From JANRLJ01 sp033762735 (GTDB lineage: Bacteria > Chloroflexota > Anaerolineae > Aggregatilineales > Phototrophicaceae): 28,437 nucleotides of DNA. The notes below the pieces were generated by a model, which made no database searches, was not told where the DNA came from, and saw only the letters and a list, made by a program, of their open reading frames with translations. Position 1 is the first letter of the stretch. Every line of letters starts with the position of its first letter. Made by a program: the position numbers and the translations under genes. This document shows positions 1 to 7,147 of this stretch, one piece after another. The DNA lies in assembly GCA_033762735.1 (NCBI GenBank), contig JANRLJ010000060.1, positions 1 through 28,437 on the forward strand, in the 5' to 3' direction.

Positions 1-2
1 TC

Positions 3-389
3 GATCAGCCTGTACACGTCATCCTGACCACGTTAATGCCCAGCGGCCAGCCGCAGTCCAGCGTGGTCTGGTGGGACAGCGAAGGTGAATATATCCGCAT
101 CAATACCACACGAGGGCGGCAGAAGGAAAAGAATCTGGCGCGTGATGGCCGTGTTTCCATCGTCGCGGTTGACCCGACCAATCCCTACCGCTGGCTGGAA
201 GTGCGCGGTGAAGTGGTGGAGATGACTGAGGAAGGCGGGGCTGAACACATCGAGGCGCTTTCCTGGAAGTATCGTGGGCAGCAGTATTATGGCGGCACGT
301 CCCCTGCCGAGCTTCGCGACCGGGAAACGCGGGTGCTGGTGCGCATCCGCCCGACGCATGTTGTGGCTTACCCACCTGCGGGGCGGTGA
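3..389 (+). CDS. PPOX-class (F420/FMN split-barrel) oxidoreductase, 5'-truncated
   Basis: The reading frame is open from the first bases of the window, so the true start lies upstream; the first internal ATG is at 36. Visible family features are the TLMPSGQPQSSVVWW strand pair, a DSEGEYIRINTTRGR segment with the Arg/Lys-rich phosphate-binding turn, a DPTNPYRWLEVRGEV strand, and the closing RIRPTHVVAYPP. This is the usual order in PPOX-class F420-dependent reductases of the pyridoxamine-phosphate-oxidase-like split barrel, which use a flavin or deazaflavin to reduce small molecules in the cytoplasm. Family proteins are about 130-150 residues, so only the N-terminal 15-20 residues are missing. 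The physiological substrate cannot be read from sequence, and FMN or heme binding is possible instead of F420. It is convergent with the deazaflavin oxidoreductase ending at 610. Confidence 0.85.
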   Translation, partial: DQPVHVILTTLMPSGQPQSSVVWWDSEGEYIRINTTRGRQKEKNLARDGRVSIVAVDPTNPYRWLEVRGEVVEMTEEGGAEHIEALSWKYRGQQYYGGTSPAELRDRETRVLVRIRPTHVVAYPPAGR

Positions 390-446
390 TGCGGCTGTTC
401 ACGCTGTGTTGAAGCACCAGGACAGGCAAATCAGAACCGTGAGATT

Positions 447-474
447 GTAGGGACACGGCGTACCGTGTCCCTAC
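447..474. repeat. Palindromic GTAGGGACACGG repeat, possible terminator
   Basis: The 12-base arms gtagggacacgg and ccgtgtccctac are perfect inverted copies around a 4-base loop. The element lies between two convergent genes and is followed on the plus strand by tccttttgtctt, so it could terminate transcription of the upstream oxidoreductase. Its GTAGGG...CCCTAC ends match the palindromes at 22290-22367, and its core resembles a decayed copy near 11999-12018, suggesting a dispersed repeat family rather than a dedicated terminator. Confidence 0.7.
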
Positions 475-609
475 TCCTTTTGTCTTGACGGTAGTAAGGG
501 CGCAATGATCGCCCCGATTATGTGCGTGTTGTGTGTTTCAGCGGCGAGGCGCACCTCGCGCACGCTTTATCCAACCCGGTACTTTTAACTCGGTACTCGG
601 TACTTCCCC

Positions 610-1089
610 TCACGCCATCGGGCGAAAACGCATGAATTTGATGCGGTCGTTGATCTTCATCAGTTCGGAGCCGGGTGCGTCGGCAGAAGCGCCGAAGAAG
701 CGTTTGAGCGCCCAGGGCTGATTCTGCTTATAGGCGTGGATGATCTTCATCTGCTCCGCCGGGTCGGTGACGGGTTCGCCGCGTGCTGCAATCTTCTGGC
801 CCATGATCTCCAGCGACGCACGGCCACTGGCGCTGACGTTGCGATACCAGTTCGAGCCGCCGCCGATGTTGAACGCCAGCACATCATTGGCGAATTCTCC
901 ACCGGGACGGAGATAGCCTATCGGGACGCTGTACTCCTTACCGGATTTGCGCCCGGTCGTCGTGATGACCATCAGATTCTTATTCAGTCCCTTGATCCAT
1001 CCTCGACGCAGCAAAAACACCTGAACCTTTAGCAGCCATCTCGGAAAGCTGGGTGGGGGCGTTTGTGGTTGATTCTGGGCATCAGACAT
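610..1089 (-). CDS. DDN-like deazaflavin (F420H2)-dependent nitroreductase-family protein
   Basis: This 159-residue protein has the hallmarks of the deazaflavin-dependent nitroreductase (DDN/DUF385) split-barrel family: TTTGRKSGK near residue 45 followed by a P-x-G-Y strand, then SNWYRNVSASGRA around residue 80, and a final RFRPM strand. Members typically reduce quinones or nitro compounds with F420H2, often at the membrane. The N-terminus is Pro/Gln-rich (residues 5-15), followed by an amphipathic helix FPRWLLKVQVFLL. The start is the ATG at 1089; a GAGG-like ribosome site lies about a dozen bases upstream, which is a weak match. It lies 60 bp downstream of the sensor kinase on the same strand, so co-transcription is possible. 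The adjacent PPOX gene is another potential F420 user, but no F420 biosynthesis gene is visible here. Confidence 0.85.
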   Translation of the reverse strand: MSDAQNQPQTPPPSFPRWLLKVQVFLLRRGWIKGLNKNLMVITTTGRKSGKEYSVPIGYLRPGGEFANDVLAFNIGGGSNWYRNVSASGRASLEIMGQKIAARGEPVTDPAEQMKIIHAYKQNQPWALKRFFGASADAPGSELMKINDRIKFMRFRPMA

Positions 1090-1149
1090 GGGCTTACTGC
1101 CTCACATTCACACCATTCAACGAACGCGGTTACTCTACCATAGGGCGTT

Positions 1150-2229
1150 TCAGGTGGCTACGGGCAGCCATGCGACCGCTGTTGTCCCCTCGTTGGGGGC
1201 GCTGTGCAGGGCGATTCCACCGCTGTGCGCTTCCAGCACCCGCCGCGCCAGCTTAAGGCCGAGTCCGTCGGTCGCCTCGCGGCTGTCCCCCAGGGCATTG
1301 TTGATGTGGCGTGGGGACATGCCCGGCCCACGATCCGCCACACTGAAATAGACCTTCCCTTCCTCGACCCGCTGCGCAAGGGTGATGGAACTGCCGTCGG
1401 GTGAATAGGTCATGGCGTTGATAATCACCTCCGCCAGGGCATGGCTCAGTGCGTCGTAATCGCACACCACCTGCGCGGTGCGATCCTGTTCCTGCACCAA
1501 CCATTCCAGTCCTTGTGGTGCATCAACCGCATTTTTCGCGTCCTCCAGCGCCTTCTGCCACACATCACGCAGCGGCATTTTCAGGCTGCCACGCTGGATC
1601 GTCTGTGCCGTGACCAGCTTGCTTTCCAGCCGCACCAGCAGCGCCAGTTGATCAACCAGGCGGGTGATGCGGCGGTTGTTCCCGGCAGCGGTATGCACGA
1701 TGTTGTGCATATCGGTCTGGGAAAGCTGCTTCATCTGTTTGGAAACCGTATCCAGCGCGGCGTTGACCGTCTCCAGCGGGTGATGGATGCGGCGGGCGAT
1801 GAGCGTCATCATGTTCTGGCGGGCGCGGTTGAAGCGGTTTTCGGCCTCGCTGGTGATTTTCTCAAAGCGTGCCAGCCGCGACTGAATGGCGACGACCAGT
1901 TCTTCGTTGGAAAAGGGCTTGGTCAGGTAGTCGTCCGCGCCCAGCTCCATCCCCTTGCGCATGGATTGGCGGTCAGCATGAGCCGTAATGAAGATGAAGG
2001 GCAGCGCGGCGGTCGAGCTGTCCTGGCGCAGTTCTTCCAGGACTTTATAACCGTCCATATCGCCCATCGAAATATCACAGACGATCACGTCCGGGTGAAT
2101 TTGCTTTGCCAGTCGGATGCCAACTTTGCCGCTGAATGCGCCCTGGGCACGATACCCGCTGATGGTCAGCATTTCTACAATGTGGTCACGAACGGGCTGT
2201 TCGTCTTCGATGACCAGAACTCTTGTCAT
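1150..2229 (-). CDS. Receiver-histidine kinase hybrid, cytoplasmic, with degenerate H-box
   Basis: This 359-residue protein has an N-terminal CheY-like receiver (residues 1-120; acidic pair E8/D9, phosphoacceptor D52, T82, K104), a helical dimerisation region (about 130-215) and a C-terminal GHKL ATPase domain. In the ATPase domain the N-box is VIINAMTYSP (about 270), the G1 box DRGPGMS and the G2 box GLGLKLA. There are no membrane segments or sensor domain, so input probably arrives by phosphotransfer to the receiver. The H-box region reads IARRIHHPLETV. Aligned on the conserved Pro-Leu, the canonical histidine position is R146, while H149 and H150 sit three to four residues later. Either one of these is phosphorylated or the protein is not a conventional autokinase. 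The DDN-like gene follows on the same strand. The upstream region is shared with the divergent LysM gene. Confidence 0.88.
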   Translation of the reverse strand: MTRVLVIEDEQPVRDHIVEMLTISGYRAQGAFSGKVGIRLAKQIHPDVIVCDISMGDMDGYKVLEELRQDSSTAALPFIFITAHADRQSMRKGMELGADDYLTKPFSNEELVVAIQSRLARFEKITSEAENRFNRARQNMMTLIARRIHHPLETVNAALDTVSKQMKQLSQTDMHNIVHTAAGNNRRITRLVDQLALLVRLESKLVTAQTIQRGSLKMPLRDVWQKALEDAKNAVDAPQGLEWLVQEQDRTAQVVCDYDALSHALAEVIINAMTYSPDGSSITLAQRVEEGKVYFSVADRGPGMSPRHINNALGDSREATDGLGLKLARRVLEAHSGGIALHSAPNEGTTAVAWLPVAT

Positions 2230-2322
2230 GATAGGTTGGCTTCTCGGTTCTCAATGTGTACTGGTTACTGCTCCTAAGCGTAGCGGGATTTTAGCGCGAT
2301 TTCGATTAAAGATGCACAAAAT

Positions 2323-2340
2323 TTCCGAAAAATTTCGGAA
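2323..2340. promoter_or_regulatory. TTCCGAAA-AA-TTTCGGAA palindrome, candidate operator
   Basis: Two perfect 8-base inverted arms are separated by AA in the AT-rich region between the divergent sensor kinase and LysM genes. The symmetry and location suit a dimeric regulator site. It is about 45 bp upstream of the putative LysM -10 box. No regulator can be assigned from sequence. Confidence 0.4.
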
Positions 2341-2384
2341 GCAGAACCGCACAGGCACTTTATCGCCAAAAGCGCGTTTACGCT

Positions 2385-2390
2385 TATAAT
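2385..2390 (+). promoter_or_regulatory. Putative -10 box for the LysM gene
   Basis: A perfect TATAAT lies 46 bp before the LysM start codon. No convincing -35 hexamer is found 16-18 bp upstream, so this is a weak call. The box overlaps the right part of an imperfect inverted repeat (AAGCG/CGCTT). Confidence 0.35.
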
Positions 2391-2435
2391 TAAGAGATGC
2401 GTCTAATCGAATAACTTCAACAGGGAGGCGGGAAA

Positions 2436-3227
2436 ATGTCCCAGAAGCACCAGTTTCGCGTGATTTCAAGCGTAGCGGTTCTGCTGTCAGTCATGATGCT
2501 CGTGCTGCTGGCGGCGTCTCCGCTTGCTGCGCAGCAGAATACCTATGTCGTCCAGCCGGGCGATACACTGGCGCGCATCGCATCACAATTTGGTACGACC
2601 GTCGCGGCGCTGCAATCAGCCAACAACATCGCGAACCCCAATCGCATTTTCGTCGGTCAGGTGCTCGTCCTGCCGGTTGTGGCGCGTCCGACCACATATA
2701 CCGTCCAGCCCGGTGATAATCTGGCTGCCATTGCGGCACGCTATAACGTCACGCTGGAAGCGCTGCTGGCCGTCAACAACATCACCGCAGGCACGACGAT
2801 CCGTCCCGGCCAGGTCCTGACCCTGCCAGCAACGGGTGGGCAGAATGTGCCTGTCGGGCAGACGTACACCGTCCAGCGCGGCGATACCCTGTCTTCCATC
2901 GCCTCGCGCTTTGGCACAACGGTAGCGGCGCTGCAATCGGTCAACTATCTGGCGAACCTGAGCCGCATTTATCCGGGGCAGGTTTTGAACATCCCCGCGA
3001 CGGGCGGCCAGACCCCGACCACGCCCTCTCACCCGCCAACAGGGGGACAACCTCAGCCGCAGGTTCCAACCACCTATAACGGCTACTACTATGTGCAGTA
3101 TGGCGACACCCTGCTCGGGATTGCTTCGTGGTTCGGCGTGGATGCCTGGACGATTGCGCGCGCCAACGGCATCTATAACCTGAATCACATCTACGCCGGG
3201 CTGCCACTCTTTATTCCGGGGCGGTAA
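2436..3227 (+). CDS. Secreted four-LysM peptidoglycan/glycan-binding protein
   Basis: This 263-residue protein has a short basic N-terminus, a hydrophobic segment (about residues 11-30) ending in SPLAAQQ as a plausible signal peptidase I site, then four LysM domains (about 36-80, 87-131, 143-187, 217-261). Each opens with the Y-x-V-Q-x-G-D-x-L signature and closes with a GQVLxLP-like strand. Domains 3 and 4 are joined by a Pro/Thr/Gly-rich linker (about 188-213). LysM binds N-acetylglucosamine polymers, so the product is expected outside the membrane on cell wall or exopolysaccharide. There is no catalytic domain. LysM1 and LysM3 share FGTTVAALQS, indicating internal duplication. The start has a strong AGGGAGG ribosome site at 2422-2428. 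The fourth domain is Trp/Tyr-rich and more divergent. Confidence 0.93.
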   Translation: MSQKHQFRVISSVAVLLSVMMLVLLAASPLAAQQNTYVVQPGDTLARIASQFGTTVAALQSANNIANPNRIFVGQVLVLPVVARPTTYTVQPGDNLAAIAARYNVTLEALLAVNNITAGTTIRPGQVLTLPATGGQNVPVGQTYTVQRGDTLSSIASRFGTTVAALQSVNYLANLSRIYPGQVLNIPATGGQTPTTPSHPPTGGQPQPQVPTTYNGYYYVQYGDTLLGIASWFGVDAWTIARANGIYNLNHIYAGLPLFIPGR

Positions 3228-3254
3228 AGAAGCAAAGCAGTACGCAAGATACAA

Positions 3255-3276
3255 GGGGCGGCTGGCGAGTCGCCCC
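3255..3276. other. GC-rich hairpin after the LysM gene
   Basis: ggggcggct and agtcgcccc form a nine-base-pair stem (one G-U pair) with a GGCG tetraloop. It lies 28 bp after the LysM stop and just before the next start codon. No U-tract follows, so it may be an RNA-processing or stability element, or an imperfect terminator, between the two units. Confidence 0.45.
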
Positions 3277-3293
3277 CGATAAAGGAATTGCTG

Positions 3294-3659
3294 ATGGAAC
3301 TGACGATAACAATCCCCGAAGCGCTGTATAAACGGGCAGAATGGCTGGCTGAAGTGATGAAACAGCCGATTGATGCAGTCATCGCGGAAGCACTGACCGC
3401 AGCACTGCCGGAAATCGACGCACCGATTGAAAACCTGACCGATGCTCAGGTGCTTGCGCTGGCGGAAAGCAAAATGCCAGCGGAGCAAAGTGAGCGAATG
3501 AGCGCATTGTCGCTCAAAGAGAAAACGAGCGGCCTGCTTGCTGAGGAGCGACAGGAACTCGATGATCTGCTTAACGCCTACTCACTGGGGCAATTGCGGA
3601 AGGGGCAAGCGATGGTCGAGGCAAAACGGCGCGGTTTAAGCCCTAATCTCGTGGCATGA
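3294..3659 (+). CDS. Small RHH/antitoxin-like protein coupled to an HNH nuclease gene
   Basis: This protein of about 121 residues is not assignable to a named family with certainty. The N-terminus MELTITIPEALYKRA, followed by two helices to about residue 40, has the strand-helix-helix outline of ribbon-helix-helix antitoxins or DNA-binding proteins. The C-terminus is a charged helix ending in LLNAYSLGQLRKGQAMVEA, of a type I associate with small genes preceding HNH nucleases in cyanobacteria and Chloroflexota. I chose the ATG at 3294 over an in-frame TTG at 3288 because AAAGGA at 3281-3286 is well spaced for it. The stop overlaps the HNH start in an ATGA junction, indicating translational coupling and a shared role. 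It could be an accessory, antitoxin-like or DNA-targeting subunit; no toxin activity is demonstrated. Confidence 0.75.
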   Translation: MELTITIPEALYKRAEWLAEVMKQPIDAVIAEALTAALPEIDAPIENLTDAQVLALAESKMPAEQSERMSALSLKEKTSGLLAEERQELDDLLNAYSLGQLRKGQAMVEAKRRGLSPNLVA

Positions 3660-4078
3660 CGATTTCCGGCGCAGCACGAGCGCGCATCCGAGATCGAGCG
3701 AAGGCGCGATGCAGCTATTGCCAACTGCCCGAAATCTGTGTCTACGCGCCTATGGAAATCGATCACATCATCCCGATTGCAGCAGGCGGAACCGATGATG
3801 AAGCCAATCTCTGCTACGCTTGTCCCTTATGCAATGGCAACAAACACGATCACAGTGAGGGCTACGACGAGCGAACAGACACTTACCTTACCCTGTTTAA
3901 CCCAAACACCCAGCAGTGGTCAGATCATTTTGCGTGGGACAAAAACCGGGCAACAATTCTTGGGCAAACGCCTCAGGGGCAAGTAACGGTGGATGTTTTG
4001 AAGATCAATCAACCAACAGCGGTTGCGTTTCGATTGCTCATGGTTGAGTTGGGACTCTACCCGCCGGATTTGGATTAA
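3656..4078 (+). CDS. HNH endonuclease
   Basis: This 140-residue protein is built around an HNH beta-beta-alpha metal finger. The zinc ligand pair C19/C22 (CSYC) is followed by the catalytic E-I-D-H (D36, H37), the middle asparagine N51 in EANLCYAC, and a second CxxC (C56/C59) leading into NGNK. The tail to residue 140 (FNPNTQQWSDHF... and a helix ending GLYPPDLD) is typical of standalone HNH proteins in cyanobacteria and Chloroflexota. It is expected to nick or cut DNA in the cytoplasm; target preference is unknown. There is no methyltransferase or specificity gene nearby, so a classical restriction system is unlikely. Its ATG overlaps the previous stop by four bases. The convergent ADP-ribosylglycohydrolase ends 6 bp away. 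Confidence 0.9.
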   Translation: MTISGAARARIRDRAKARCSYCQLPEICVYAPMEIDHIIPIAAGGTDDEANLCYACPLCNGNKHDHSEGYDERTDTYLTLFNPNTQQWSDHFAWDKNRATILGQTPQGQVTVDVLKINQPTAVAFRLLMVELGLYPPDLD

Positions 4079-4084
4079 CGGCGT

Positions 4085-4996
4085 CTATGTGTTTATCGCC
4101 CACGCTGGCAGGGGTTCGCGGCTTTTGCGCCAGGCGGCGGGAATAGCTTCTGCACCTGTGTAGCAGGCGACAATCCCACCCACAATCGCACAGTTGGTAT
4201 CCACATCACCGCCCACGCTGGCCGTCATCCATAGTGCTTCCTCGTACTTGTCGAGTTTGTCTCCCACACACCATAAGGCGAATGGCACGGTATCCTGCGA
4301 GGACACCAGACTACCGTTGCCCAGCATCGCTCCCACATAAGCTACGTGAGTCTGCTCAGCAAGATCGCGTGTCCGATGCAGACCGCTGCGAACTTCACTT
4401 TCCGGCACATATGGGATTACCGCCTCGATCACTTCACGCCGTGAGGGACGGACACCTTCTTCTTTCCAACGACAGGCAAAAGCGGCAGCCACCGCAGTCG
4501 CTATTCCGCCTGCAATACCTTCGGGGTGTGTATGCGTGACTTCAGCCGAGAGACGCGCCTGTTCAACCACGTGCTCCAGATCATCGGCAAAGTAGGCTCC
4601 TAAAGGCGCAATTCGCATGGCTGTGCCATTTCCGTAGGAGCCCTGCCCACTGAATAGTCCGCCGACAATTGGCTGCCAGGGTTCACCCGCCGCAATCCGG
4701 CGCAGCACATCGTGCATGGCTGGGCCGTAGCCCCGCCCTGAGTCATAGCGGCGGGCAAAGTCTTTAATTAGAACATCCTGCACAATCTCGTGATGCTGGC
4801 GCAAAACAGCGTATACCGACAGCGCCATATTGGTGTCGTCTGTCCATTTCCATTCCCAATCGGGCAGCACTCCGGCCATCAGCAGACCATGCGAAATGCG
4901 CCAGAAGAACAGCTCACCGAACGCATCTCCAACGGAAAGGCCTTCGAGCGCAGTACGGGCACGGGCGAGGCGGGCTTGTAGATCACTGGACAGCAT
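4085..4996 (-). CDS. ADP-ribosylglycohydrolase (DraG/ARH family)
   Basis: This 303-residue protein has all the dinuclear-Mg signature segments of the ARH fold: GLSVGDAFGE (19-28), WTDDTNMA (51-58), GSYGNGTAMR (119-128), and SVGGDVDTNCAIVGG (260-274). The TDDT and GDxDT acidic residues that hold the metals are present. Such enzymes remove ADP-ribose from proteins or nucleic acids, or cleave related ADP-ribosyl compounds, in the cytoplasm. The open frame extends upstream to 5056. The ATG at 4996 is preferred because AGGTG lies seven or so bases upstream and the N-terminus then matches family length. It lies 16 bp after the esterase stop on the same strand, suggesting an operon. No ADP-ribosyltransferase gene is visible nearby, so its substrate is unknown; a housekeeping role is as likely as a defence role. 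Confidence 0.92.
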   Translation of the reverse strand: MLSSDLQARLARARTALEGLSVGDAFGELFFWRISHGLLMAGVLPDWEWKWTDDTNMALSVYAVLRQHHEIVQDVLIKDFARRYDSGRGYGPAMHDVLRRIAAGEPWQPIVGGLFSGQGSYGNGTAMRIAPLGAYFADDLEHVVEQARLSAEVTHTHPEGIAGGIATAVAAAFACRWKEEGVRPSRREVIEAVIPYVPESEVRSGLHRTRDLAEQTHVAYVGAMLGNGSLVSSQDTVPFALWCVGDKLDKYEEALWMTASVGGDVDTNCAIVGGIVACYTGAEAIPAAWRKSREPLPAWAINT

Positions 4997-5012
4997 CGGA
5001 CACCTGTGATTT

Positions 5013-5930
5013 CTATTCGCGGGTATGCGCGGCGAAGAACGTCCACACCGCGTCAATGATAGTCCCCGCGCTGTCGCTGGGCAAACGGACGATTACATCA
5101 CTCGGCCAGTTATGTCCGGCGTCCACCATACCCAGCAGGATGAATTCAGCGTCGTTGGTGCATCCCGTGTAGCTCTGGCTCAGCACACGCACAGGGCTGG
5201 TTTCATGCGTGATTTCACCCTGCTGAGGCTGGCCGCTGCAATCGCCGAACGTCGCGAAAAAGCCGGTTGTCTGTGCGATGGAGAGCGAGCCGTAGACATT
5301 TCCATTATCGACTTCCATCGCACCCAGCCAGGGGAACGCCTCATCCTGTGTGCCGAGGATGAGCAGGGTGGGGATCATCGTGCCATCCGCGCAGTCCGTC
5401 GCCAGTCGGTAGGTCATATTCGCACCGATAATGGCAACCGCCGCCAGACGATCTGCCAGTTCGCAGCCCACGCGGAATGTCATCAGTCCGCCGTTGGAGT
5501 AGCCCGTCACATAAATGCGGCTGGCATCAATGTTGAATTCGGCGCTGATTTCGTCAAGGACAGCATTCAGGAAACCGAGATCATCCACCACTGGATCGCG
5601 ATTCACCGGAATATCGAGGTAATCCCACACACCGTCGATGCCATCGGGATAGGCCACGATGGTGCCGCTGTCGTTCGCCAGGGCGTTAAAGCCGGACAGA
5701 TCGCGCATGTTACGACCTGTACCCCCCGCCGGGTGAAGCACCAGCACCAGCGGCGCAGGGGTTGCTGCATCATAGCTGGCGGGGACATGCAGCAGATAAG
5801 TGCGTTCGAGTCCGTCGTGCGTCAGGCTGCGTTCGCCGCTGGACTCGGCAGCAGGGGTAGACTCCTGCCCCAGCACGGGCGTCATTGTCAGCAGGGCCAG
5901 CAGCACACAGCACAAAATCGCTCTTTTCAT
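5013..5930 (-). CDS. Secreted PHB-depolymerase/feruloyl-esterase-like hydrolase
   Basis: This 305-residue alpha/beta hydrolase has a cleavable signal peptide (hydrophobic 4-20, then GQESTPAAES). LVLVLHPAGGTGRNM (61-75) gives the oxyanion-hole HPAGG; the nucleophile elbow is GYSNG (S145), the acid D196 in LGTQDEAFPW, and the base H273 in DAGHNWP. This pattern fits the LpqC/esterase-PHB-depolymerase family (CE1-like), which cleaves polyester or hydroxycinnamoyl ester bonds outside the cytoplasm. Cysteines at about 156, 180, 231 and 257 may form disulfides. An AAGGAA ribosome site precedes the ATG. It is divergent from proB and probably co-transcribed with the ADP-ribosylglycohydrolase 16 bp downstream. 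True PHB activity cannot be distinguished from feruloyl or acetyl-xylan esterase activity by sequence alone. Confidence 0.88.
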   Translation of the reverse strand: MKRAILCCVLLALLTMTPVLGQESTPAAESSGERSLTHDGLERTYLLHVPASYDAATPAPLVLVLHPAGGTGRNMRDLSGFNALANDSGTIVAYPDGIDGVWDYLDIPVNRDPVVDDLGFLNAVLDEISAEFNIDASRIYVTGYSNGGLMTFRVGCELADRLAAVAIIGANMTYRLATDCADGTMIPTLLILGTQDEAFPWLGAMEVDNGNVYGSLSIAQTTGFFATFGDCSGQPQQGEITHETSPVRVLSQSYTGCTNDAEFILLGMVDAGHNWPSDVIVRLPSDSAGTIIDAVWTFFAAHTRE

Positions 5931-5974
5931 GGGGGTTTCCTTGTCTCTACAATGCGGCGAGTCTTTGCCGCCAC

Positions 5975-5988
5975 GATAAGCGCTTATC
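5975..5988. promoter_or_regulatory. Perfect 14-bp palindrome GATAAGCGCTTATC, candidate operator
   Basis: This perfectly symmetric 14-base sequence lies between the divergent esterase and proB genes, 45 bp from the esterase start. A related core (CATAAGCGTTATG) occurs at 23984-23996 upstream of the zinc-ribbon gene, so both may bind the same dimeric regulator. No factor is identified. Confidence 0.4.
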
Positions 5989-6040
5989 TTGCATCATATC
6001 GTCCGTCTTCTGCATGGATTTGAATTCTTTCAAACAGACT

Positions 6041-7147
6041 ATGACCAGCGAACGCCGCATTGTTGTCAAACTGGGCACCAGCACCCTTACGGCTGGAACG
6101 CCGCATCTGAGCCGCCAGCGGATGCTGGAGATCGTGCAACAGATCGCGCGGCTGCATCAGCAGGGACATGAGATGCTGGTGGTTTCTTCGGGGGCGCAGG
6201 CCGCCGGGCGCGAACGACTCGGCTTCCCGGATTTGGGGCGAGCGCTCCCTGCCAAGCAAATGCTGGCGGCGGTCGGGCAGGGTCGGCTGATGCAGCTTTA
6301 CGGCGACCTGTTCGATATTTTCGGAATCGCCGTTGGGCAGGTCTTGCTCACCCGCGACGACCTCAGCCACCGCACCCGCTATCTGAACGCGCGCGATACG
6401 CTGCTCACGCTGATCGAACAGCGTGTCATCCCGATCATCAACGAGAATGATACCGTCGCGACCGAAGAAATCCGCGTCGGCGACAATGACAATCTCTCGG
6501 CGCTGGTGGCAAGCGTGGTCGAGGCCGATCTGCTGGTGCTGCTGACCGACATCGCAGGCCTCTACAGCGCCGATCCCCGCCGCGACAGCAGTGCACAGTT
6601 GATCCCCTTTGTACCCCGAATCGACGAGGCGACCTATGCACTGGCGGGCGGGACCGGCTCGAAGCTCGGCACTGGGGGGATGCTGACCAAAATCGAGGCG
6701 GCGCACACTGCCAGCCGCAGCGGCGTGACCACTGTCATCGCGTCCGGTTCAGAAAGCAATGTGCTGGCGCGGGTGGTGAATGGCGATGAAATCGGGACGC
6801 GCTTTGCCCCGGTCAGCAGCGCGGTCGAGAGCCGCAAGCGCTGGCTGCTGACGGATAAGGCGCAGGGCATTGTGCGGGTGGATGCCGGGGCTGCTGCCGC
6901 CATCACCGGACGCAGCGCCAGCCTTTTGCCTGTGGGGATCACACAGGTCGAAGGCGATTTCGTGCGCGGGGCGACCGTTTCAGTGCGCGACCCCAATGGT
7001 CTGGAGATCGCGCACGGCCTGAGCAATTATGGCAGCGAGGAACTGCGGAAACTGCCGGGTATGAAGTCTTCACAGATCGCCGATGTGCTGGGCTACAGCT
7101 ACGGCGATCATGTGATTCATCGCAACAATATGGTCGTGCTGGCTTAA
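6041..7147 (+). CDS. proB: Glutamate 5-kinase
   Basis: This 368-residue protein, almost the length of E. coli ProB (367), catalyses ATP-dependent phosphorylation of L-glutamate to gamma-glutamyl phosphate, the first and usually feedback-controlled step of proline synthesis. Visible features are VVKLGTSTLT at residues 8-17 (phosphate-binding lysine K10), the glutamate-binding INENDTVAT region, RVGDNDNLSALVA, and GTGSKLGTGGMLTKIEAA. A PUA domain occupies roughly residues 275-368 (VDAGAAAAITGRSASLLPVGI onward). I chose the ATG at 6041 because the protein then starts six residues before the kinase core as in the family. An ATG at 6014 would add nine residues; neither has a clear ribosome site. 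Its stop overlaps that of the convergent PaaK-like gene by four bases. proA lies 1.6 kb downstream. Confidence 0.95.
   Translation: MTSERRIVVKLGTSTLTAGTPHLSRQRMLEIVQQIARLHQQGHEMLVVSSGAQAAGRERLGFPDLGRALPAKQMLAAVGQGRLMQLYGDLFDIFGIAVGQVLLTRDDLSHRTRYLNARDTLLTLIEQRVIPIINENDTVATEEIRVGDNDNLSALVASVVEADLLVLLTDIAGLYSADPRRDSSAQLIPFVPRIDEATYALAGGTGSKLGTGGMLTKIEAAHTASRSGVTTVIASGSESNVLARVVNGDEIGTRFAPVSSAVESRKRWLLTDKAQGIVRVDAGAAAAITGRSASLLPVGITQVEGDFVRGATVSVRDPNGLEIAHGLSNYGSEELRKLPGMKSSQIADVLGYSYGDHVIHRNNMVVLA

Noticed and set aside
2436..3227. LysM protein as a phage endolysin
   Set aside because: There is no catalytic domain and no phage gene nearby. The signal peptide and four LysM domains fit a host envelope protein.
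3656..4078. Restriction endonuclease of a restriction-modification system
   Set aside because: No methyltransferase or specificity gene lies adjacent; only a small coupled protein is present.
5025..6023. 332-residue open frame antisense to the esterase
   Set aside because: It overlaps a signal-peptide-bearing hydrolase with a complete catalytic triad. The antisense product is His/Arg/Gln-rich and lacks motifs.
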